From an uncultured Collinsella sp. (GTDB taxonomy: Bacteria; Actinomycetota; Coriobacteriia; Coriobacteriales; Coriobacteriaceae), in assembly GCA_900552425.1 (NCBI GenBank), contig URZR01000063.1, positions 1 to 9,433 of the forward strand: a DNA stretch of 9,433 nt, written 5' to 3'. The translations under genes and the position numbers were made by a program. The notes beneath the pieces are model-generated. The model was not told where the DNA came from. It ran no database searches and saw only the letters and a list, made by a program, of their open reading frames with translations. Positions within the stretch are counted from its first letter, which is position 1, and the number at the start of each line of letters is the position of its first letter. Of this stretch, positions 1 to 6,748 are shown one piece after another.

Positions 1-1
1 A

Positions 2-646
2 CAGGTCAGCTACGATTACGACACCGGTCGTATCACCACCTTCCTCTGTTCCGTGCAGCATAGCCCGGATGTGGAGGTCAGCGACTTCCGGCACATCATC
101 GAATCCATGATGGTATTGGCCGCCTGCGAATACGGTCTGGACGGTGACTTTACGAAGCTCGTCAATCCGACCGGTCGTTTCGTGCTGGGCGGCAGCTACG
201 CCGACTGTGGTGTGACTGGCCGAAAGCTGGCGTGCGATACCTACGGCGGTATCGGTCGCATGGGTGGTGGCGCTCTGAGCGGTAAAGATCCCACCAAGGT
301 GGACCGTTCCGCCGCGTATGCCGCGCGCTGGGTCGGTAAGAACGTGGTCGCCGCCGGTCTGGCCGACCGCTGTGAAGTCGAGCTCGCCTACGCCATCGGC
401 GTTTCCAAGCCCCTCTCAATCATGGTCGACACCTTCGGTACCGCGCATGTTGCCGAGGACAAGATCGTCGAGGCCGTCGAGAAGACCTTCGACCTGCGCC
501 CGGGCGCAATCATCCGCGACCTAGACCTACGTCGCCCCATCTACGAAAAGACGGCAGCCTACGGTCACTTCGGCCGCGAAGACGCCGACTTCACCTGGGA
601 GAATACCGACCGAGTCGATGAACTCAAAGCAGCCTGCGGCCTGTAG
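2..646 (+). CDS. metK: S-adenosylmethionine synthetase, C-terminal part (5' end outside window)
   Basis: MetK makes S-adenosylmethionine from methionine and ATP in the cytoplasm, releasing phosphate and pyrophosphate. The reading frame is open from base 2 with no need for an internal start, so the gene enters from the left; 214 residues are visible of a family length near 390-400, so roughly the first 180 are missing. Seen directly: the run RFVLGGSYADCGVTGRK, the glycine-rich phosphate-binding signature GGGALSGKDPTKVDRSAAY (about bases 263-319), then the conserved C-terminal blocks AYAIGVSKPLSIMVDTFGT, FDLRPGAII and ETAAYGHFGR-like KTAAYGHFGRED. The ATG at 53 is an internal methionine, not the start. 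The gene is followed after 37 bases by a strong terminator, so it is the last gene of its transcript. Identification is very secure. Confidence 0.97.
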   Translation, partial: QVSYDYDTGRITTFLCSVQHSPDVEVSDFRHIIESMMVLAACEYGLDGDFTKLVNPTGRFVLGGSYADCGVTGRKLACDTYGGIGRMGGGALSGKDPTKVDRSAAYAARWVGKNVVAAGLADRCEVELAYAIGVSKPLSIMVDTFGTAHVAEDKIVEAVEKTFDLRPGAIIRDLDLRRPIYEKTAAYGHFGREDADFTWENTDRVDELKAACGL

Positions 647-683
647 GCTTACGAGAAAAGCCACAGCCAAATAGAAACACGCC

Positions 684-719
684 AAAAAGAGGTACCGGAA
701 CAACCGGTACCTCTTTTTT
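684..719 (+). terminator. Intrinsic terminator after metK
   Basis: A perfect 15-bp stem pairs 684-698 (core GAGGTACCGG) with 704-718, around the 5-base loop AACAA at 699-703, and ends in a run of six T (714-719). The A-run on the left arm makes it a plausible bidirectional terminator. It closes the metK transcript and isolates the serine dehydratase gene. Confidence 0.93.
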
Positions 720-805
720 ATTAACCGGTGGCGAAGATGAGTCGACATGGGACGCAGAATAGGTTCCCAGCTGATGAATTTTGCAGCAAGCGTGCCCCTA
801 CCATG

Positions 806-943
806 TATCCTAAGTTCCGAGGGCTTTGGTATTTGGTCGATCGCGAGTTCCGCACGAGCCGGAGGCCACTTAATGTGGCCTCCGTGCGAGCCAGGACTGT
901 AGAGCAGGCGACCAAATACCAAAGCCCTCGGAACGACGGGATA
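806..943. repeat. Large nested palindrome before the serine dehydratase gene
   Basis: Bases 814-839 and 909-934 are exact reverse complements over 26 bases (core of the left arm: GGGCTTTGGTATTTGGTCG). Outside a 3-by-4-base internal loop, TATCC (806-810) pairs with GGATA (939-943). Inside, a second hairpin pairs GGAGGCCAC (861-869) with GTGGCCTCC (875-883) around TTAAT, extended by CGCAC (851-855) with GTGCG (884-888) across a 5-base bulge. There is no T-run after it, so it is not an ordinary terminator. It stops 4 bases before the AGGAG ribosome binding site (948-952) of the next gene. It could be a miniature inverted-repeat element, a dispersed extragenic palindrome, or a structured mRNA leader; no target-site duplication is obvious. 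The pairing is directly seen; the function is unknown. Confidence 0.9.
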
Positions 944-957
944 GAACAGGAGCGCAT

Positions 958-2565
958 ATGGCAGGCAAGCCGCAAACACTAGCTACGACCTCGGCATTCG
1001 AGATCTTGGGCCCCGTCATGGTCGGCCCCAGCTCATCGCACACCGCCGGCGCCCTGCGCTGCGCCCAAGTTGCCGCCAGCCTGCTGGAAGGCCGCATCAC
1101 TAAGGTCACATTTGGCCTGTGGAACTCCTTTGCCCACACCTACCGCGGCCACGGCACCGATCGTGCGCTCGTCGCGGGCATCCTGGGCCTCGACACCGAT
1201 GACGAGAACATCAAGCAGGCCTTCGACCTCGCGCACGAGCAGGGCCTCGAATATCACTTTGACATCAAGGGCGACGACGCCTCCATCCACCCCAACACCG
1301 TCGACATCGACATGTTCGACGACACGGGCGCCACGGCCCAGGTCCGCGGTGAGAGCCTGGGCGGCGGCAAGATGCGCATCAGCCGCATTAACGGCGTCGG
1401 CGTCGACATCTCGGGCATGTACTCCACACTCTTCGTGGCGCACTACGACGTCCCCGGCGTGCTCGCCGCGCTCACGAACCTGCTCGCCTACGCACACGTG
1501 AACATCGCCTTCTGCCGCACCTACCGCACCGAAGTGGGCGGCCAGGCCTACTCCGTCTTCGAGACCGACGGCGCGCCCGACGACACCGTCGTCCCCATGC
1601 TCCGCAAACTCGACAATGTCGATTACGCGACCTTTATCGAGCTCCCCGGTTCTGCCTCGTCGCTCTCCCCCGGTGTCTCGGCAAAGGAGATCTTCGACGA
1701 CGGCGAGCAGCTGCTCGATGCGTGCGCCGAGCTCGGCCTGAATATCGGCGCCGTTATGGCCGTGCGCGAGGCGCGTCTGACCGGCGAGGCCCACGCCGTC
1801 GCCGCCATGCGCCGCGTGCTCGACGTCATGCGCGAGGAGACCACGACCCCCATCGTCAATCCGCAACGATCGCTCGGCGGGCTTATCGGCGGCGAGGCTA
1901 AACTCGTCGATGCCACCGGCCGCAACGATTTGAGCACGAGCCTGATGGGCACCGTTCAAACCGACGCCGTGGCCCGCGCGATGGCCGTGCTCGAGCGCTC
2001 CGCCACGATGGGAGTGATCGTCGCCGCTCCCACGGCAGGCTCCGCGGGTGTCGTGCCCGGGTGCGTGCTGGCGCTCGCCGATCACCTTCAGCTCGACGAC
2101 GAGCAGGTCATGGACGCGCTCTACTGCGCAGCCGCCATCGGCCTCAACCTCGCCACGAGCGCCTGCGTCGCCGGTGCCGAGGGCGGCTGCCAGGCTGAGG
2201 TAGGAAGTGCGGCCGCCATGGCAGCCGCCGCGCTGGTGCAGATGCTCGGCGGCACGCCCGGGCAGGCGCTCGACGCCAGTTCCATCGCGCTGAGTAACTT
2301 GCTGGGCCTCGTTTGTGACCCCGTCGGTGGCCTCGTGGAGGTACCCTGCCAAAACCGCAACGCCATCGGCGTGGCAGCCGCCTTTAGCTCGGCGCAGCTT
2401 GCACTTGCCGGTATCAAGAGCCTGGTGCCGTTTGACCAGATGGCGCACGTCATGCTCTCCGTGGGCCACGCGTTGCCGGCCACGCTGCGCGAGACGGCAA
2501 AGGGTGGCATCGCGCAGGCTCCGGCCGCACTTTCGGCCTGTGCAAAATGCGGTGTGTGCGGATAG
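958..2565 (+). CDS. sdaA: L-serine dehydratase (L-serine ammonia-lyase), fused beta-alpha, iron-sulfur type
   Basis: This 535-residue cytoplasmic enzyme deaminates L-serine to pyruvate and ammonia using a [4Fe-4S] cluster, not pyridoxal phosphate. Residues about 14-150 form the beta-type substrate-binding domain with the motif GPSSSHTAG at 23-31. Residues about 155-230 look like an ACT domain (YSTLFVAHYDVPGVLAALTN), the module that binds amino acids or regulates these enzymes. Residues about 240-535 are the alpha catalytic domain, with cluster cysteines expected at 411 (EGGCQAEVG), 453 (CDPVGG) and 464 (VPCQNRNA); the spacings of 42 and 11 fit the family. In many Firmicutes these two parts are separate genes. 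The C-terminus is odd: it ends CAKCGVCG, placing cysteines at 528, 531 and 534. The ATG at 958 has AGGAG at 948-952, five bases away. Terminators on both sides make it a single-gene transcript. A long palindrome sits right before the ribosome binding site and may affect expression. Confidence 0.95.
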   Translation: MAGKPQTLATTSAFEILGPVMVGPSSSHTAGALRCAQVAASLLEGRITKVTFGLWNSFAHTYRGHGTDRALVAGILGLDTDDENIKQAFDLAHEQGLEYHFDIKGDDASIHPNTVDIDMFDDTGATAQVRGESLGGGKMRISRINGVGVDISGMYSTLFVAHYDVPGVLAALTNLLAYAHVNIAFCRTYRTEVGGQAYSVFETDGAPDDTVVPMLRKLDNVDYATFIELPGSASSLSPGVSAKEIFDDGEQLLDACAELGLNIGAVMAVREARLTGEAHAVAAMRRVLDVMREETTTPIVNPQRSLGGLIGGEAKLVDATGRNDLSTSLMGTVQTDAVARAMAVLERSATMGVIVAAPTAGSAGVVPGCVLALADHLQLDDEQVMDALYCAAAIGLNLATSACVAGAEGGCQAEVGSAAAMAAAALVQMLGGTPGQALDASSIALSNLLGLVCDPVGGLVEVPCQNRNAIGVAAAFSSAQLALAGIKSLVPFDQMAHVMLSVGHALPATLRETAKGGIAQAPAALSACAKCGVCG

Positions 2566-2583
2566 CGACAAAGAACGACTCGA

Positions 2584-2610
2584 AGGTGGGACAAATGTCC
2601 CACCTCTTTT
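2584..2610 (+). terminator. Intrinsic terminator after serine dehydratase gene
   Basis: A 9-bp stem pairs AGGTGGGAC (2584-2592) with GTCCCACCT (2597-2605) around AAAT, followed by CTTTT. It starts 19 bases after the stop codon. The T-run is short, but the position and stem strength support termination. Confidence 0.82.
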
Positions 2611-2651
2611 GAATGCCACCGTTTCCATACCACAAACAACTAGGTAATCGC

Positions 2652-2657
2652 TATAAT
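2652..2657 (+). promoter_or_regulatory. -10 promoter box for the L,D-transpeptidase gene
   Basis: A perfect TATAAT lies 57 bases before the chosen start codon and just after the upstream terminator. No good -35 hexamer is present at 16-18 bases upstream (about 2628-2636 reads A/C-rich), and there is no extended -10 TG. Position between a terminator and a gene makes it the best promoter call in the window, but it is judged on one box only. Confidence 0.55.
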
Positions 2658-2699
2658 GCAAGCCCAGTAAAAACACGATGAGCCGCAAGGCGAAATTCG

Positions 2700-2704
2700 A
2701 AGGA
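2700..2704 (+). promoter_or_regulatory. Ribosome binding site that decides the transpeptidase start
   Basis: AAGGA ends one base before the ATG at 2706, too close to serve it, but ten bases before the in-frame ATG at 2715. The second ATG is therefore the more likely start; the difference is three residues. Confidence 0.6.
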
Positions 2705-2714
2705 TATGCATACG

Positions 2715-4430
2715 ATGTCGCAAAACGATCGAACTCAACTGATTCCCGATCCGCAGCAGCCGAGCAGGCACACCGGCGGCGTTCAATCGCCGCGTCCTAT
2801 CGCGCCGAGCCGCGGTCAGCAGCGAGGTGCGGCAAACGTTTCCCAACGTCCGAACAAGCAGCATCAGCAGCGCCAGACAAATGGCAATGCGCCCAAGCAG
2901 CCCCCCACGCACGCTCGAGGCGATCGCGGCCCCGCACGCAAACCCGCCGAGAACAATAAGTCGGGCAAAAAGACGACGCTCTTTGTCGTTCTGGGTCTTA
3001 TTGTCATTGTCTATATCGTAGGCGTCGTAGCGTTTTCGCAGGTAGCCTACCCCAACACCACTATCGCCGGCGTCGATGTCTCGTTCTCCAACGCTTCGTC
3101 TGCCGCCACCAAGGTCAACTCGGCTTGGAAGCACTATAAGCTCACCGTGACAGGCGATGACTTTAGCTGGACCTATCAGCCCGAGTCCGATGAGCCCATT
3201 GTCGACGGCGAAGCTGCCGCAAAAGAGATTATCAGCCGCAACGAAGCCATTGTATGGCCGGTTCGCCTTGTAGAATCCTTAAGCGGCAAGACCAAAACAA
3301 CCGCTAGCTCCAACGAAGTCGATCTTGATCAAGACGTCGACCTGTCCATGCTCTCCGACACCTTTGACCAAAAGCAGTTTGAGAAGGATCTGGGCGCCGC
3401 CATCGACGAGTTTAACGAGGGGCGTTCGGGCGCGTTCGAGGCCAATAGCTCCTATGACGAGCAGGCCGGCAAGTTTACCGTCGAGAAGGCGCGCTCCAAC
3501 GAAAAACTCAACCGCGAGCATGTCATTAAGTATGCCGAGCTCGAGCTTGCCTCGCTGGCCGAGACCGTAGATCTTTCCAAGCTCGGCAACGATGCCTATG
3601 AGCCGCTCAATGGAACGCTGACCGATGATCAGATTCAGTCTGCATGCGATGCCGCCAACAACTTCTTGGGCGTCAACGTGACCCTCAAGCTCAACGGCGA
3701 GGATGCCGGCAAGGTTGATGGCAGCTCCGTGTTGCAGTGGATCAGCTTTGCCGATCCGGCCAACCCCACGCTCGATACGTCGCAGATCAGCAGCTGGGCA
3801 GCCGAGCTCGCCAACGGCTTTAATACCGTGGGCTCCACTCGCTGGTGGACGCGCGCCGATGGCAAGCAGTGCGCCGTCGAAGGCGGCGACTTTGGTTGGT
3901 CCATCGACAGCAGCTCGCTCGCCAAGCAGGTCGAGGACGCCATCAACAACAAGCAGACCGGCGAAATCGAGATCAAGTACTCCCAGAAGGCCGACACATT
4001 TACCGCCAAGGGCGAGCCCGACTGGAAGGCCTATATCGACGTCGACCTGTCCGAGCAGCATGCGCGCTACTACGACGAGAGCGGCAACATCGTGTGGGAG
4101 GCCAACTTTATTTCTGGCAAACCGGGCGAAGACGCCACCCCCGAGGGCGTATGGCAGATCAACAGCAACGATGGCGCCAGCAAACTCATCGGTGCCAAGG
4201 ACCCCGAGACCGGCAAGCCCAAATACGAGAGCCCGGTAAGCTACTGGATGCCGTTCGAGGGCAATATGGTCGGATTCCACGACGCCACCTGGCAAAACGA
4301 TTCGAGTTTCGATAACGCCGAATCGTACAAGTGGTGCGGTAGCCACGGTTGTATCAACCTGCGTCTGGCCGATGCCAAGTCGCTCCACGAGCGCATCAAA
4401 GTCGGCCTCTGCGTGGTCGTGCACTCGTAA
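2715..4430 (+). CDS. Membrane-anchored L,D-transpeptidase (YkuD) with PG_binding_4-type domains
   Basis: The 571-residue protein probably forms 3-3 cross-links in, or attaches partners to, peptidoglycan outside the membrane. Residues 1-85 are a polar Q/P/R/N-rich cytoplasmic tail; about 89-111 (LFVVLGLIVIVYIVGVVAF) is a single membrane segment with no signal-peptidase site, so it is anchored N-in, C-out. Residues about 115-435 carry two stretches typical of PG_binding_4 modules, the first around AGVDVSFSNASSAATKV, the second ending near GGDFGWSID (about 390-398). Residues about 438-571 are the YkuD catalytic domain, with GFHDATWQ (His522) and WCGSHGCINLR (Ser543-His544-Gly545-Cys546); Cys546 is the expected nucleophile, and His522 belongs to the active-site motif. 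The start at 2715 is chosen by ribosome-binding-site spacing; 2706 is the alternative. It is preceded by TATAAT at 2652-2657 and followed by the exporter operon after 132 bases. Substrate details cannot be read from sequence. Confidence 0.93.
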   Translation: MSQNDRTQLIPDPQQPSRHTGGVQSPRPIAPSRGQQRGAANVSQRPNKQHQQRQTNGNAPKQPPTHARGDRGPARKPAENNKSGKKTTLFVVLGLIVIVYIVGVVAFSQVAYPNTTIAGVDVSFSNASSAATKVNSAWKHYKLTVTGDDFSWTYQPESDEPIVDGEAAAKEIISRNEAIVWPVRLVESLSGKTKTTASSNEVDLDQDVDLSMLSDTFDQKQFEKDLGAAIDEFNEGRSGAFEANSSYDEQAGKFTVEKARSNEKLNREHVIKYAELELASLAETVDLSKLGNDAYEPLNGTLTDDQIQSACDAANNFLGVNVTLKLNGEDAGKVDGSSVLQWISFADPANPTLDTSQISSWAAELANGFNTVGSTRWWTRADGKQCAVEGGDFGWSIDSSSLAKQVEDAINNKQTGEIEIKYSQKADTFTAKGEPDWKAYIDVDLSEQHARYYDESGNIVWEANFISGKPGEDATPEGVWQINSNDGASKLIGAKDPETGKPKYESPVSYWMPFEGNMVGFHDATWQNDSSFDNAESYKWCGSHGCINLRLADAKSLHERIKVGLCVVVHS

Positions 4431-4498
4431 CGCAGCTAACGTCTACAACAAGTAAACAGCACGGCGACAAAACTTACAGTACCGTCATCCGCAACTTC

Positions 4499-4528
4499 TA
4501 TACGCCCGCCTATCGCGACGGGCGTATA
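4499..4528. repeat. Inverted repeat between transpeptidase gene and exporter operon
   Basis: A perfect 10-bp stem pairs TATACGCCCG (4499-4508) with CGGGCGTATA (4519-4528) around a 10-base loop. The following bases (TACTTATC) are not a proper T-run, so as a terminator it is weak. It could instead be an operator or a leader hairpin for the exporter operon. TATACT at 4527-4532 resembles a -10 box but no -35 is found at the right distance. The rest of the 132-base gap shows nothing I can name except AAAGGAG at 4551-4557, the ribosome binding site of the adaptor gene. Confidence 0.55.
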
Positions 4529-4562
4529 TACTTATCGGAGCCATATCGATAAAGGAGACGCT

Positions 4563-5975
4563 ATGTCCAAGGTCCCCACGATCAATCCGGGTCCTGACGA
4601 TTCCGATCGCATGCCCCAAGATGCCACCGAGACCCTGCCGATTATCAGCGCTGCAGACACCAAGCAGCCCCAAACGAGTCTCGACGATTCGACCGATATC
4701 TCCGATGAAGAGGCATATGCCAAGCTCAAGGCAAAACGTGCCGAACGTCGACGCAAAAAGCTGATTCGACGCGGTATTGCCGCCGGCGTCGTTGTTGCCA
4801 TCGCGCTCATTGTCATCATCGCAACGCTGGTCATCAACGCGCAACCCGCAGGCACCAACGGACCGGTGACCGACATGGTCACCGAAGGCACGTTTACCAC
4901 CACAGTCGAAGCCAAGGGGCAGCTTAAGCCCATCTCGGCATCGGTCGTCTCCCCTTCTGTCGACGGTACGGTTGAAAAGATCAACGTGCAGGCCGGACAG
5001 AGCGTCAACGAGGGCGACGTGCTCATGACCATTAAGAACGACGCGCTCGATAGCGCTGTTTCCGAGGCGCAGCGCGCGGTCGCGGCCGCCCAGGAAGACC
5101 TGAACAATGCAAAGGTGGCACTCGCGGCCGCACAGGCCGCACCGACAACGGACAGTGACGGATCGACCGGCCCATCGGACGCAAACGCCAACGCAAATGC
5201 CGTCTCGACCGCCCAGCGCAACCTCGCCTCGGCCCAGGCAACGCTGGAGCAGGCAACTGCAAAGGCGGCCGAGCGCACCGTAAAGGCCCCCAGCTCGGGC
5301 AGCATCGTGGAGCTCAACGCCAAGGTGGGCGCTACGTTAACAGGCGGCATGATCATGGGTGAAAGCGACACGAGCGGCGGCAAGCAGTGCATGCAAATCG
5401 CCGACCTGTCCAAGATGAAGGTGACGGTTCAGGTGGGCGAAAAGGATATCGCCAAAATTGCCGTGGGCCAAAGCGCCAACGTGACCTATCCCGCGTTTCC
5501 CGATATCGTGAGCCAGGGCACCGTCACGGCTATCGCCTCGGTGGCAAACTCTGACTCCGGCTCCGGTAGCGGCGGCAGCGTGACCTTTAACGTCGACATC
5601 CTCATCGAAGCACCCGACAGTCGCCTTAAGCCGGGTATGACTGCCGAGGTCTCGGTAGTGACCGAGAAGCTCGACGACGTGGTTATGGTGCCGACCATGG
5701 CGCTGATGACCGAAGATGGCGAGCACTATTACGTCAATCTGGCCACCGATTCGGAAGGCAAGAAGACGCGCCGCGTGAAGGTGACCGTCGTGACGCAAAA
5801 CGACAACGAGGCTGTAGTCGGTAAGACGCAGGTCAAGCGCGACGACCAGGGCAACGAGATCAACCCAGACGTCCCGGTTACCAAGTTACGCGACGGCGAC
5901 ACCATCGTGACGGATACCGGCGCAGGCATGACGGCAGACGGCGGCGACAATATGTCTGCCGACGAGGGCAAGTAA
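4563..5975 (+). CDS. Membrane-fusion adaptor subunit of MacA/HlyD type (ABC exporter)
   Basis: This 470-residue adaptor is expected to work outside the membrane with the ATPase and permease encoded just downstream, as MacA does with MacB or YknX with YknYZ. Residues 1-70 are an unusually long charged cytoplasmic tail ending in RRRKKLIRR; 71-92 (GIAAGVVVAIALIVIIATLV) is the membrane anchor. Residues about 122-160 and 236-260 are the two halves of a biotinyl-lipoyl-like domain (VVSPSVDGTVEKINVQAGQSV; VKAPSSGSIVELNAKVG). Between them lies a short alpha-helical hairpin: Ala/Gln-rich helices at about 160-193 and 213-237, joined by a low-complexity linker rich in T, D, S, G and N. A beta-barrel domain follows (about 279-365) and then a membrane-proximal region. 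AAAGGAG lies 5 bases before the ATG. The stop TAA shares one base with the next start (TAATG), indicating translational coupling. The transported substrate is unknown. Confidence 0.92.
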   Translation: MSKVPTINPGPDDSDRMPQDATETLPIISAADTKQPQTSLDDSTDISDEEAYAKLKAKRAERRRKKLIRRGIAAGVVVAIALIVIIATLVINAQPAGTNGPVTDMVTEGTFTTTVEAKGQLKPISASVVSPSVDGTVEKINVQAGQSVNEGDVLMTIKNDALDSAVSEAQRAVAAAQEDLNNAKVALAAAQAAPTTDSDGSTGPSDANANANAVSTAQRNLASAQATLEQATAKAAERTVKAPSSGSIVELNAKVGATLTGGMIMGESDTSGGKQCMQIADLSKMKVTVQVGEKDIAKIAVGQSANVTYPAFPDIVSQGTVTAIASVANSDSGSGSGGSVTFNVDILIEAPDSRLKPGMTAEVSVVTEKLDDVVMVPTMALMTEDGEHYYVNLATDSEGKKTRRVKVTVVTQNDNEAVVGKTQVKRDDQGNEINPDVPVTKLRDGDTIVTDTGAGMTADGGDNMSADEGK

Positions 5976-6748
5976 TGCGTCCCGTCATCGACATCCGCAA
6001 CGTGCACCGCATCTTTGAGAGCGAGGCCGGTTGCGCCCACATCCTGCACAACGTGAGCCTGGCGGTGAACCCCGGTGAGTTCGTCGCCATCACCGGCCCC
6101 TCGGGCTCGGGCAAGTCGACGCTCATGAACATCCTGGGCTGCCTGGACAAGCCGACGGCGGGTGATTATTTCCTGCAAGGGCTCAACGTCGCCGAGCTCG
6201 ACGATGATGAGCTCACCGAGGTGCGCGCGCTGAGCATCGGCTTTGTCTTTCAGAGTTTTAACTTGCTGCCGCGTCTGACGGTGATCGAAAACGTCATGCT
6301 GCCGCTGTCCTACACCAATGTGCCGCGTAGCCAGCGCGAGATGCGCGCCGTGCACGCGCTGCAAGCCGTCACACTGCCGGTCGACCATTGGGACCACCGC
6401 ATATCGGAACTCTCGGGCGGACAGATGCAGCGCGTCGCCATCGCGCGCGCCCTCGTCAACGACCCGCCCATCATTTTGGCCGACGAGCCAACGGGAAATC
6501 TAGACTCGACAACCGGGGCGCTCGTCATGGAAACCTTCCACAAGCTCCAGAAACGCGGCAAGACCATCGTACTCATTACGCATGACCCCGGCATCGCCGC
6601 CGAGGCCGATCGAGCCGTAACCATCCGTGACGGGCGAATCCATGACGGCGCATATGTCGCGCATACACCGAATACGTTACGCGGGGCCGTCAAAAACCTG
6701 CCCGCGATTTCTGCAACCACCAATCAGCCGAAAGGAGCGAAGGCATGA
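5975..6748 (+). CDS. ABC exporter ATP-binding protein, MacB/LolD/YknY type
   Basis: The 257-residue cytoplasmic ATPase powers the exporter. All ABC motifs are visible: Walker A GPSGSGKST at 41-49, Q-loop glutamine 93 (VFQSFNLLPRLT), signature LSGGQMQRVAIARAL from 146, Walker B plus catalytic glutamate IILADEPTGNLD with D170-E171, and H-loop His203 (ITHD). The sequence around the Q-loop and the DEPTGNLD block are typical of the MacB/LolD/FtsE branch that pairs with FtsX-fold permeases, not of importers. It starts at ATG 5975 with GAGGG at 5964-5968, overlaps the adaptor by one base and the permease by four (ATGA). The last 30 or so residues after the ABC fold are a short extension with no recognised motif. 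ATPase and membrane parts are separate chains here, as in Bacillus YknY/YknZ, whereas E. coli MacB fuses them. Confidence 0.96.
   Translation: MRPVIDIRNVHRIFESEAGCAHILHNVSLAVNPGEFVAITGPSGSGKSTLMNILGCLDKPTAGDYFLQGLNVAELDDDELTEVRALSIGFVFQSFNLLPRLTVIENVMLPLSYTNVPRSQREMRAVHALQAVTLPVDHWDHRISELSGGQMQRVAIARALVNDPPIILADEPTGNLDSTTGALVMETFHKLQKRGKTIVLITHDPGIAAEADRAVTIRDGRIHDGAYVAHTPNTLRGAVKNLPAISATTNQPKGAKA

Larger units (their letters stand above)
647..957. other. 311-base intergenic region metK to serine dehydratase
   Basis: No convincing gene lies here. From left to right it holds the metK terminator (684-719), an 86-base stretch (720-805) in which I see only a short imperfect hairpin (748-752 with 765-769), and the large nested palindrome 806-943. 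The small open frames across it on both strands lack ribosome binding sites and exist because the palindrome is open in mirrored frames. A promoter for the serine dehydratase gene must lie in or before this region, but I find only a poor candidate (TTGCAG at 781-786 and TATCCT at 806-811, 19-base spacing). Confidence 0.7.

Noticed and set aside
781..811. Possible promoter TTGCAG (781-786) with TATCCT (806-811) before the serine dehydratase gene
   Set aside because: Both boxes match poorly and the 19-base spacing is long; the -10 would also lie in the palindrome's outer stem. Not strong enough to list as a feature.
806..943. T-box or other named riboswitch before the serine dehydratase gene
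   Set aside because: I see no T-box consensus and no known riboswitch core that I can recognise; only the pairing is supported.
728..982. 84-codon plus-strand open frame crossing the palindrome and the serine dehydratase start
   Set aside because: No ribosome binding site, overlaps the true start, and its open length comes from the palindromic DNA.
1033..2688. 551-codon open frame on the minus strand opposite the serine dehydratase gene
   Set aside because: It is an antisense shadow of a GC-rich gene: Val/Ala/Gly/Asp/His-rich low-complexity translation, no known domain and no ribosome binding site, while the plus strand has a full enzyme with all motifs.
3279..4424. 381-codon open frame on the minus strand opposite the L,D-transpeptidase gene
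   Set aside because: Same reason: compositionally biased shadow over a gene with clear catalytic and membrane motifs.
4527..4532. TATACT as a -10 box for the exporter operon
   Set aside because: It overlaps the right arm of the hairpin and there is no -35-like hexamer at the expected distance.
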